Shown: in pieces, positions 44,111-54,685 of the stretch
Numbering within the stretch: the stretch's first letter is position 1
Layout of the letters: each line of letters opens with the position of its first letter
Position numbers and translations under genes: made by a program
Notes under the pieces: model-generated
What the model was told of the DNA's origin: nothing
The model's input: only the letters and a program-made list of their open reading frames with translations
Databases searched by the model: none
Source: Hemileia vastatrix
Taxonomy: Eukaryota > Basidiomycota > Pucciniomycetes > Pucciniales > Zaghouaniaceae
DNA: 64,000 bases
Assembly: GCA_030280995.1 (NCBI GenBank)
Contig: JASXTE010000001.1
Coordinates: 31,739,700-31,803,699, forward strand
Reading direction: 5' to 3'

Positions 44111-45258
44111 AAATTTTTTATTGGATTTGTTAGGTCCACCAAGACCTTAAACTGGACTATTATCAAGTGTTGGGTCCACCATGACCTTAAACTGAATTTC
44201 TTATCGATTAAATGTTTGGTCCACCATGACTTTAAACTGGTAGTTCATTCATTGTTTAGTCCACTATGACTTTAAACTGGAAAATTAATATCTGCAGGAT
44301 AATTCAACATTCATTGGACCACTATGGCCTTATACTGGATTACTTGTTGATCAAATGTTTGGTCCACTATGACATTAAACTGGATTATCAAATTTATTCA
44401 ATCTTTGGTCAAGCCTAGGCCTTACTTAGGAATATATCAAGATATTTATGCACTTAAACGATCTTTGGTCCACCAAGACCATAAACTGGCAATCGATTAT
44501 ATGTTTGGTCCACCAAGACTTTAAACTGGAATGTCAATCTTGTTTGGATAACTCAATTCAATCTTTTAATTTATCACTGTCCACTAAGACTTTAAACTGG
44601 TTAATCAATTATTTCTGGAATTGGGTGCTGATAAGCTTTAGGAGGTTAAAATTTTAGGTGGTAATGATGCTAAGGAAAGCATAATGGTTAATTAGGTGAA
44701 ATTTGTGGCGCTTTAACATGGTCTAAAGTTAATATTATTATTGGAAGCCTGGCAAAAGTATTTTATGGGTTTGCTGTATAGCAAAGTTTGAAAATTGTGA
44801 TGAAGGAATCAGAAGTTAGGATGGTAGTTGGATTTTAGGGAATGATTTTTTTAGTGCCTCATAGTTAGGCCATTTTTTTTTTGGTGTGAAGCTTGGAGGA
44901 CCTTATGGCGAGATTGGAATCATAGAATTCGGCTCAGTGGGGGGCCCTATGAGGTTGGAATCAGGAGTATTCGGCTCATAGGAAGATCCACTCTCTCAAT
45001 GCTGTGACAAGAAGGAAGACTGGTATATGGGAGTCTGAAGGGATTCAAACCTTGCTCTCAGTAGTGGAATCATCACAAGATTTATTTTATTTTATTTTAT
45101 GTTATATCAAGCCAGAGAAGAAAGAAAACATCATTTATGTTGAAAGTTTAAGAAGACCAGCTAAAACAAATTTATCAAATTATTTTATTAGAAAAGATAA
45201 TTCTTTTGGAATTGTTCAACCACTTATGCAAAGCTTTAAGAATGAGGACATTCTCGAT

Positions 45259-45269
45259 TGGAGGGAGGA
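45259..45269 (+). promoter_or_regulatory. Polypurine tract of family C
   Basis: GGAGGGAGGA directly before TGTGGTAG, the expected plus-strand primer. Confidence 0.8.
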
Positions 45270-46426
45270 TGTGGTAGCCTAAAGTTTAGTACGGCACCTA
45301 AATATGTAAATGGAGTTATTACGGCATGCAAGATTGGTGTTATTATTTTTTTAAAAAGGGTTTTATTTAATTTATTGGAGTTTTAAATATGAAGAAATTG
45401 GTCACGAGCAAATGCCTACACGAAAACAATTTATTTTGCGGAGAAAACTTATTTTTACGGTCTGAAAAATTTATAAGTATTAAGTCGAGTCACTCAAGAA
45501 CCTTGGGAAATTTTTCCAGAATTTTTACTATTTTTCTTATATTTTTAAATGAATTTTAAAGTTTTATAGAAATATTTACGTTTTTCAAAAATTACTTAAC
45601 TTTGATGAATTTTCACGGGATAATTAGAGCTGCGCAGACTACGAAAATTAGTTTGGTAGGTAAAGGGGAAGTAGCTCTATTATGTGTAATTTTTCTAGAT
45701 TTTTTATCATGGTTTTAAGGTTCTAAATTGAGTGCGGAAGTCCGGACGGACTCCGTTTCGACTCCGTACGGACTCCGTACGGACTCCGCTTTGACTCCGT
45801 ACGGACTCCGTACGGACTCCGTACGGGCTCCGGATTGACTCTGGAAGAGCTCTGGAGGGGAAAACTTAGGCACGTGACTAGGAATACTTAAGCGACTCTC
45901 AAACTCGAAATTGAGGGGGGGGGGACACATCATACAGCTTAATCTTTAACCACTACAGTCTCATTTTTTATTACTCAACAAATTAAAATAACTTGTAATA
46001 CCCTTATAACATTATTATTTTTACATAACATTTTAGAAATACAATTCAACAGTTTAAATAACACTTCATACAGGGTTTCTTTAGAAAGGTCTTCATCTCT
46101 GGGACTTGTTTATTGCTGTCTCATAAAAATTCAAAATATTATAAAAACATAAAAGTCAATCTTTTCAGATCTTTCACTGGTACACCTTAATTGTTGTTAT
46201 CAGTATTTCTTTATCAACAGCCACTTTCTTTAAATCTCAATAAGCGTTAAATATTTTAGAGTTTCATTATTTTTTATTAATCCGATCCAAGTAGATTGGT
46301 TAGCTTAGTGATTTAGAACACCTACTTTGTTATTTTTATTGGAAGGACGGGGTTTTCAGCTAAATCCACATATCTCCTCCGGATTCTGCTTACAGCAAGG
46401 CGACTGTAAGAGTTTACCTTACCATA
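45270..46426 (+). repeat. 3' LTR, family C
   Basis: Nearly identical to 34211-35366, including the 11-bp array at 45750-45833. It ends ACCAT(A) against the CTGT target copy. Confidence 0.92.
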
Positions 46427-46430
46427 CTGT

Positions 46431-48687
46431 GTCATCAGCATGTTCCTCTGTCTCTTCAACAAGATTTATCTTCTTTTCACAAACATGGCCTTTCTGCCAA
46501 GGCTTCCTGCATTTGAAGCAAGTGTTTATTGTATACTTTTTGGGTGCAACGGGGGAAGAAGGTTTACCAAAATTTTCCAGAGGTTTTTGCTGGTAATTGG
46601 AGGTATTCTCCAATGAAGTTTTATGAATGAATTTTCTAGCATCATACTAGTTGTTTAGAAGGATCTCATTACAAGTATAAATGAATGAAGAAGGTTCTCT
46701 ATAGAACTCAGTCCTAGCAACTATTAAGTCTCTCAGAGACATAGGTAATTTATAGAGGATCCTGTACTTCCATAACTCAAACTTGATATTTGGGTCCATT
46801 TCCCTCAAGACTTTCACAAGTTTCATCAGGAAATCAATAGTTTTTTCAGTAGAAAGCTATATCTAGTTTCTTCTTACTACCTATGTTGAGCTATCCTTAA
46901 CTTGGAACCACCAAATTGTGCTTTAATTAATTTCTTCCAATCTTCTCATGAATAGTCATTTTTATAAAGAGAACAGATTCATACCACATTAGCGCTACAT
47001 TGGTAAATAAAGAAATTAACTTTGACATAATTTTCTCATCTGGGAGTTTATAAGAGCTCTTTAAGTTATCAATCCTGCAAATAAACTGCTGCCAATCAGA
47101 GGAAGAGTCACCATCAAATTTTGGATACTGGTCAAGTTTTGGCCAATTATTTATTTGAAGTAGTCTCCTTATTAAAAGCTTGTTTCTGAGTGAGAAGAAT
47201 CTGTAACTTCTTCAATCAGGCAGTAATCTCATTGTTTAATCCTTCTGTAGGTGAACAATATGCATCATCAATTTTTGATAGAAACTCAGTAAGATAAACA
47301 GGCATTTCTGGCATTAATTTTACTTTAAATGAACTATGAACAGGTACAATTGGGTTATACTGCACAAAATGTTCTTTCAAAGAAATTTCAGAAAACTTTT
47401 GATCATGTAACAATGAATTCAATTTCTCTTCAATGGTTGATAACATAGTTTTCACTCTTGGAATACTAGATAAATTCTTGTTTATGGTTGCAAAATATAA
47501 TTGGTTCTTATTTTGCAAAGATGAATAATGGTCACTTAGTCTTTTTAAGTTCAACTTATGTCGCTCTAGTTTGTGGCAACAGATAGACACAGTGTCTTGT
47601 AACTTAGGCAAATAATTCTTGATATTTTTCCACAAAGCAACTTTATTATCATGAGCTTCTTTGTACTTATAAAAATCATCAGAAACTCTCTGTAATTAAC
47701 TTTTCACCCATTGGTAACCCTGTTCAGTTAACAAACTATTAAATATCTGAGTCAATTTCATGTTGTTCATTATATGATTTTGTTGAGCAATAATATCCTT
47801 CAAATATTCATCATTAATTTTAGCTACATCTGGAGTATTTCTCAATAGGGAAACAGAATAACTTTCCAGATTCTCATAAAACTCAGGATCAAGTGTCTCA
47901 TCAATAATAGCCATATCTGGATTTATCATTGAAGTAGCCATCAAAACCAAAGGATTAGATACATTAGAATTTTGAGCAATTTGTCTACTACTCTCAGCCT
48001 TTACTGATCTCAAAATCTAATCTGCTCTTCCAGTATTACCTGAAGGAACTGAATCAGTAACAAGAAGTGGTACTTGAGATTCAATAGAGGGGCTTACAAT
48101 GGCTTGGGTAAGAATTGAATGTGATTTTTTTCTTTTTCTTCCTCCTTGATAGGCGTGAGGAGGTGTGGGGTTGAACTGATTGGTTCTTGAAGGACCTGCC
48201 TGAGGTAATTGTTGTTGTTGTTGGGACAGATAATTTCACTGGGTGTTCAGCCAATCAAACTGTCACTTTGAGACTTCCACCTTTTCTTGTTTCTGGGGGT
48301 CCAATTGTGGAAGGGTTTTTTGGGGAGGAGGAGGTTTTCTTTTCTCTTTAAAGAAGGACTCTATTTTTCTTACCTTGTCTTCTAGAGAGTCTTTTTTTGA
48401 CCTCAGTTTGAGATTTTCTGACCTCAACTCCTTGATATGAGTGGAGAGATTTCTGACTTGCTGCTGCAAGGGCATCTTTTTTATCTTGAATCCTCTTGGA
48501 AGCTCTTCTGGTGGGTTGATTGACGGTTTTTGATCCTGAGCAGTTGTCTCCACTAATATCTCTATCTCCTAAATTTCCACATCCTGATTGGTCCAGTAAT
48601 TGATTTATTTCAGAAAGTTTTGTAGTCAAATGAGAACTTACAGAAGAAGCTTCATCATAATAAATTAAGTTCAGTTTCTCATTACAG
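46431..48687 (-). pseudogene. gag of the family A element disrupted by family C
   Basis: Leftward from 48687: the start of gag (NLIYYDEASS; the first about ten codons are missing), a coiled-coil region (SNLSTHIKELR-like, about 48470-48350), a Pro/Gln-rich segment, long helical gag (48013-47216), the capsid domain in broken frames (47100-46640) and the zinc-knuckle region CFKCRKPWQKGHVC (about 46530-46490). The sequence continues across the family C insertion to 34210. Several stops and shifts. The 5' end is replaced by a family D LTR. Confidence 0.78.
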
Positions 48688-49243
48688 TGTAGACAATCAT
48701 ATAAAACTAGCTATAGGCCTTGAGAAAAGGAGTTGGAGAAAAACCAGAGAGAAAATACCCTGTCCCTTTAGAAAAATAAAGTGAGATTTACATGCTACAG
48801 TAAATTGGTTCCTGTTTCTAAAGCCACTTTTCCAACACACTTGACTACCTGATCAGCCAAGAAAGTAGTCTCCAGACAGACTACCAAACCAAAGAACTGA
48901 AATGTAGACCAATGTCCACACCAGAGAAAGCAATGATACCTGATTTAGGTTGAATATCAAAACTAGAGACAGCAATAATACTTAATATAGCTTGCAAGAC
49001 TATACCATAGAAACCAGTTTCTTAGTTAAGTCAAATGAAGAACTCACCTTTCAATAAACACAGCCAATTGTGGCCAAAAACAGTGAAAACTGAGTGATGA
49101 ACAAGGATATCACCTCCAGATGGTTGTATGATAATTAAAGTTGCCCCAAACTGTCTTATTCACTATGTACACACAGACCACTATTTAAGAGCCCCTGCAC
49201 AACAACAAATTTGGTGTTTTTGAGCACCAAATTGCATAAAACC
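48688..49243 (-). repeat. Family D LTR fragment, minus orientation
   Basis: It starts TGTAGACAATC, the exact reverse of the family D LTR end (62405-62415), and tracks that LTR backward over about 550 bp (shared ATCATACAACCATC and GTGTACATAGTGAA segments in inverse). It stops where a family B LTR begins. The rest of the LTR is not present nearby. Confidence 0.85.
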
Positions 49244-50374
49244 TGTCAGCCAGGCTATACCAGGAGCCCAGTAAATTTTACGTCAAAAAACTGGAACTAA
49301 AAGAGAACATAAAAATATGCATATGATGTATATAAATTAATATTATATTGCATAATGAAATGATATAATTATTTTATTAAATAAATATAATAAGTATTAT
49401 ATTAATTTTATTATTATATAAATTATTTATACATTTAAATTTATCATGATATATATTCTATAAGTTATGGTGCATTTTTATATATTTAATAAATAAAAAT
49501 TAATAATTAATTAATTTCAAACATATATTATAAATTGTAAATGAAAATTTAGCTTATGATGTAATTAAATCAATTAATTAAAATTATATATTAAATAAGG
49601 CCATACATATCCTATTAAACAATAATATTGGGTGCTTTTTTGACCCTTAATTGTGTCAGTAAAGTTATTAAATAAATTATAACACTTATTTAATAAAATG
49701 GTATTAAAATTCTCACTTTAAATTAGAGATAGTATTAAATTAACTATTTGTTTCAATTAAACTAGTTATTGAATTAATTACATAGTTAAAACAATTAATT
49801 AAAATTGCTTTATACCAGATTGAATTAATTACATGGATTTTTGTGTGAAAATAATTCTATTTGTTTTAATAAAACCTTTACATCTCACTGTAATATCTGT
49901 TTTGGGTTATTTTAATCACTGTTCTTATGTTTCAGACTTACTTAGTTACTAATTATTTTAAAAAATTGTTTTGGGAACTTATGGTTTGAAAATTGGTTAC
50001 TTACTCACGGGTTTAGTTTATTGTTTCATGTTTTTCTCTCAATCTCTATGTTTTAATTCTATTCTTTTATATTCTTGTTTCATTTTATTACTATTTTGTA
50101 ATTACTCATTTGTGGTGCTTCAGAGGGTCCTTTGCCTATAAAAGGCTTTGGATAATCTCCTGTAGCTGCATCACTTATTATACACTCAACTCAAATACAA
50201 TTTTAAATATATTACATTTATTTTATTTTTATTAGAATTATAAGTCTAAATTTAAAAAGTAAATCAATTATCTAAGGTTGATATAAGTCTATTAATAATT
50301 ATAATTGTGAGCCCCGCACTGCTATATAAATTACAAGATTTAAATATTATAAATTGAACCTCACTGTTGTGTCA
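49244..50374 (+). repeat. Family B LTR (1131 bp), solo or relic
   Basis: TGTCAGCCAGGCTATACCAG ... TTGTGTCA. Only the first about 20 bases and the overall plan are shared with family A; the body is distinct. A TATA core is present in GCCTATAAAAGGC. No matching flanks were seen, and it is followed after 26 bp by a second LTR of the same family. Confidence 0.75.
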
Positions 50375-50400
50375 CTGATCAAATCTTGTCATAGCATTTC

Positions 50401-51384
50401 TGTCAGCCAGGCTATTCCAGGAGCCCAGTAAATGATATGTTAACTTATAGGACCTGAAAAAAGGCGTAAGAATTGTATTTAATGTATATAAATTAATATT
50501 GTATTGCATAATAAAATTATATAAGTATCTTATTACATATAAGTGTTATATTAATTTTATTGTTTATATAAATTTTTTATACATTTAAATTAAACATAAT
50601 ATATTTTATATTCTACAAATAATGGCACATTTTTATGTATATAATAATTATAAATTTATATTTAAATAATTAAAAACATATATTATAATTGTAAGTGTAA
50701 AATTGACTTATAATATAATTAAATTAATTATTTATATTTATATATTAAAATAACATTTTTTATAGTATTAAAAAATAAATAATGACGCTTCTTTTGACCC
50801 TTAATTGTGTCAGGAAAAAACTAATTAATACTAAATTGAAATTAATTACATATTTTGTTGCGTCAAAATATTTTTTGTTTCACTTAAAAATCCTTAAATC
50901 AGACTGTACCATCTGTTTTGAATTATTTTTCTCATAGTTCCTATGTTCCAGGCTTGTTTAGTTATTCACTATTTTTACTTACTGATTTGGGAATTAATTG
51001 TGGGAAAATTGGATTCTTAATTGGGGTTTTTAATTAATTGTTTCATATTTTTCTCTACATTGTTATGTTTCACTTATTCTTTTATATTCTTGTTTAATCC
51101 TATTATAATTCTTGTATTTACAAATATAGTGGCGCTTCAGAGGACCCATTGCCTATAAAAGGGCCTTAGATAATCCCCTGTAGCCTCATCACTTACTATA
51201 CACTCAAAAAATTTAATATACTTTTACATTACGTTTATATTCTTTTTATTAGTAATAAAATTCTAATTAAAATTCTATATGACAATTTAAAGGTTGCTTT
51301 AAGTCTGATAGTAATCACAGTGTCTGCCGCGCATAGCCCTTACTTGAAATAATATTATTATTAATAAAACCCAATTTTGTGTCA
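50401..51384 (+). repeat. 5' LTR, family B (984 bp)
   Basis: TGTCAGCCAGGCTATTCCAG ... ATTTTGTGTCA. TATA core TATAAAAGG at 51154-51162. Its first 150 bp match the 3' LTR at 58400 almost perfectly. Confidence 0.82.
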
Positions 51385-52197
51385 CCTCTCAAGTTACTCG
51401 TTGTTGCTTTCCTTTAAATAAACTAAATAAACCTTTATATTTTATTTCTTTTATTTTTCTCCTTGTCCTCCTCCATTTTTTCCCCCTTTCCTTACCTTCT
51501 TCTAGACAATTGACCGACAACTGGGGTCCTTTCCTAAACGACGACGACGATCAAGCCTGGAGACAAACGACAAACGCAAGGACCACCTAGCAAAAAAGAA
51601 ACTTTTGCCGCGACCATGTTTTGAACTTGGGTTCGATATATTAGGTTTATATTATTTTTATTCTTATATTATTTTGAAGTGATTTTTTGATCACTATAGT
51701 AAGTTCACCTTTGCACCTCTCACTCTTATTACTATATTTTTACTGCAATAACAGTGATTGTGGCTTAATTGATGATTCACTGAGTGTAAGTGTTCAATTA
51801 TTATAATTTTTTTTTTACCTAGTTGACTTTTATAGAGTGTTTAATTCCTCTTAGTCCTAGAAGAAATTAACATTATTATTAATAAAATTTGAATTATTAA
51901 ATTAATTTTTTATTATTATTAATTTTTTTTCATTTTGGTTGACTCAAATAGAACTTTCTACTTAGTCCCATATATTGCCATATTTAATTTTGGTAATTTA
52001 ATTGGTTGAATTAACTTAATTGTTTATTCCCAATTTAACTTTGCAATTCATTTTCTAAATTAATTTTTTATAAATATTACTTTATGTTAAAAATTTTTTT
52101 TATATAATTAAATTAATAAAAATTTTTTTTTATTTGGAGCAATTGTTAACTGACTTTTATTAATTTTTTTAAGAAGTTAATTAATTTTCCCACTATT
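51385..52197 (+). other. Leader of the family B element
   Basis: Noncoding. It contains a GC-richer patch (51510-51620, with ACGACGACGA) and the CTAGTTGACTTT...CTTAGTCCTAG units shared with the A1 leader. No clear tRNA primer site. Confidence 0.55.
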
Positions 52198-54677
52198 ATG
52201 TCCAACAATTTGGCTGAAAAAATGGATAACATGCAAGTGGATGAAATTGAAATTGATTATGATGCTGATACTGTGAGTTCTTCTAAAGTTGAACATAAAA
52301 AATCTTATGCTAACAAGAAAAATTCACATAATTCAGGATGTGGAAATGACAGGAGAAGTAAAAAAATCAAACCCCCTTCCCCCAGCTCAACAGATGGAAG
52401 TAAAACCTCCAGTACCTCAAGAAGGTCTTCCAAAAGGATTCAAAATAAAAAAGCTTCCTCTGCCCCAACAAATCAGCAATCTGTCCAGTCATATCAAAGA
52501 ACTGAAGACAGAAAACATGAAATACAAGGAAAAAGTAGACACCTTGTGGGATCAAGTTCAGGAACTCAGGAACCAAAATCAGGCCCAGGCCCCTCCTCAG
52601 TTGCCTCCCAATCAGCCTCAGTTTCAGGCTCAACCTTCACAGCCCCCTAGCTCCTTCACACAAAACCAAAGTACTATGGAAGTAGAGCAATGGAAATGGG
52701 ATTATCTAATGAGTCACTACCAGCAGAATATGCAACATCCTCCTCATCATCAGCCTGGCCAATCCAGAACACCCAATTTCCATCCTCCTCCTCATCCTTA
52801 CCAACCAAGCAGGAGAAAAAAGGCCCAAGCACAATCCCAAACTCAGTCTCATGAAACGTTTCCTCCTCTGCCATGTTAAGTAATTTAGTTGATAGTCACT
52901 TGGGTATGTTTTCTAATAAAACTTCTTCTGCAGGTAATATTATTGAACATGGTGAAAGAACAGTTAAACCTGTTAAGAGACAGCTTCCTGTAACTAGTAG
53001 CCCTATTGATGTAATTAGAAAATTGTCATTTGATGAACCTTTACATTTAACTTCTACTTCTTTGATTAATCCTTCTCTTGAAATTAAAAATGATTCTGTT
53101 CCCCCTGAAGTCTATACCTTAATTGAGAAAACTTCTGAGGAAATATTGAAAGATACCCTTGATTTTAATGTTGTGAAAGACAAACATTTGAGAGATGTGT
53201 TAATCAATGAAAATTATAGATTAAAAAATTTACACTTGCAATGTAAAGTGAGTTCTTCTGTACAGGATACAGATTATTTTAATATCAAAGAAACCTTGAA
53301 TATTGTTCTTAGTCAACAAAAACAAATAAGGAGTGACCATAGAGCTATCTCAGATAGAAATATCAATCTACATAAGACCTTGAGTGAATTGAAACCCCTT
53401 ATTGAAGAAAATTATTCATTAAAAAATGAAATAAAATCTCTACGAAATGAGTTTAAAAAGCTAAAGAATGATTTCCATGCACTAAGTGCCAAACACACAG
53501 TTTCTGAGGACAGAAATGTTCTATCTCTTGCAAAAGTAAATGACCAGATGTCTGAAATTCCAAGAATAAGAAAATATGTGTCTGACCTGCAGGAAAAATT
53601 CTCAACCTTAACCATCAATAATGAATTAAATGAGAATGCTGTCAATAAGCTTCATAAAAATAAAGGAAAAAAACCTGAGCAAAGTTCATCCTTTCTTCCT
53701 CATATTTCAACCACTAAACAAACTGACAATGAGTCTGTAAAATATTTTGCTACTAGCAAAAAATCTTGTGATGGTCATGCACCAGCTGTTTCTGTAAAAA
53801 TGAAATTTGTGAACACCTTGCTAAACTTCAGGAATTATTAATGATGAATAATTCAAACCAAAAAAAGGACCATCCCAGTAGTCAGAAAAATTGGCCTAAG
53901 TTAGACCAATATACTACCTTTGATGGTGATTCTTCCTCTGATTGGCAACACTTTATACAAAGAATTGATAATTTAAAGAGATCTTATAAACTACCTGATG
54001 AGGAAATTATTTCTAAGCTAATTTCTTTATTTTCCAATGTAGCCTTGATGTGGTATGAATCTGTTCTTTTAGATAACAATCATTATACATTGAATGATTG
54101 GAAATCCTTGATTGAGAATCAGTTTGGTGGTTCAAAATTCAGGTTAGCTCAGCAAAGACTGTATGAAAATACTAGATATGTATCCTCCTCTTTTGAAAAG
54201 CCCATTGTTTTTCTTATGAAAGTGACAAAAATCCTAAGAGCAATTGATCCAAAGATGGATTATGATATTTGGAGAGATAAAATCTTGTATAAATTACCAA
54301 ATTCTCTTAGAGATTTGATTGTGGCTAGAACTGAGCATGTAAGGAAAATTCTTCTTTCATTAATATCTGTAATGAGGTACTACTCAACCATAGATATGAA
54401 CCAAAGAATTACCTTGGTAAATCTTATAATGATCAGAATAAACCTTCTAGAAAGCTCCCAGAAAAATCTGGTAAACCCTCTGCCCCAGTTGCACCTAAAA
54501 AATATGCAACAAATACTTGTTATAAATGTAACAAACCGTGGCAGAAGGGTCATGTTTGTGACAAGAAAATTCATCTTGTTGAACAAAATGAAGACACTGA
54601 TGAAGTTGAACTTGATGTCAATAATTCTTCCAGTGACTGTGAAAGTAATATCTCCTATGAAAATGATTCTGTTATAA
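52198..54677 (+). pseudogene. gag of the family B element, frameshifted
   Basis: Starts MSNNLAEKMDNMQVDEIEID; frame changes occur near 52340, 52875, 53815 and 54344. It contains a coiled-coil stretch (ISNLSSHIKELKTENMKY), a Pro/Gln-rich segment to 52879, long helical gag (52873-53841), a capsid domain (ALMWYESVLLDNNHY) and a zinc knuckle CYKCNKPWQKGHVC (about 54521). The knuckle keeps CX2C and GHxC but has Gln where the classic His would be. Confidence 0.8.
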
Positions 54678-54685
54678 ATGTTTTA

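Larger units (their letters stand above)
38409..44600 (+). repeat. Dispersed hairpin motif, about 26 copies, covarying stem
   Basis: Each unit is a 4-base arm, 6-base loop (C....W), complementary 4-base arm, then WTAAACTGG or a close variant. CCTC/GAGG: 38409, 38454, 38559, 38604, 38709, 38754, 40848, 40905, 42561, 42608. AGTC/GACT: 43004, 43843, 43917, 43993, 44066, 44258. GGTC/GACC: 44133, 44173, 44467. G-U pair in one position: 38859, 44218, 44507. One mismatch: 42656, 44316, 44361, 44578. Degenerate: 44407. Loops seen include CAGCAA, CACCAA, CGCAAT, CTCCAA, CACTAT and CACCAT. Copies up to 42583 lie in the pol reading frame (as LQQEVKL, LHQEDKL, LRNEDKL); the rest are noncoding. Three different stem sequences paired correctly argue for selection, or copying, of a structure rather than of the sequence. 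Confidence 0.85.
42586..45269 (+). other. Long 3' noncoding tail of family C
   Basis: 2.7 kb between the pol stop and the purine tract. It holds hairpin copies at 42608 and 42656, a 10-bp perfect stem GGGGTAATTG/CAATTACCCC (42896-42936), poly-T and poly-A tracts, a 74-bp tandem repeat (43838-44110) and the main hairpin array to 44600. The final 600 bp have an open frame of 92 codons ending FKNEDILDWREDVVA at the LTR border; it is unlike any protein I know. Confidence 0.7.
34211..46426 (+). mobile_element. Intact 12.2-kb Ty3-type retrotransposon, family C
   Basis: Two LTRs of 1156 and 1157 bp differ at only a couple of positions that I can see (34231/45291 T versus C, and one extra G in the G run near 34861/45920). 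The primer-binding site, Gag-protease and Pol frames are open. CTGT (or ACTGT) flanks both ends, 34206/7-34210 and 46426/7-46430, and the target is the protease/gag linker of a minus-strand family A element. Pol has no chromodomain. The 2.7-kb noncoding tail before the 3' LTR is unusually long and carries most copies of the hairpin motif described below. All features point to recent insertion. Confidence 0.93.

Noticed and set aside
43838..44600. CRISPR-like array of short repeats with spacers
   Set aside because: The repeats vary, the spacing is irregular (about 40-100 bp), copies also lie in coding sequence, and the context is a eukaryotic retrotransposon.
45004..45282. 92-codon ORF at the 3' end of family C as an extra gene
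   Set aside because: It overlaps the LTR start, has no recognisable domain and has no homologue in the window. Kept only as an observation about the pol end.
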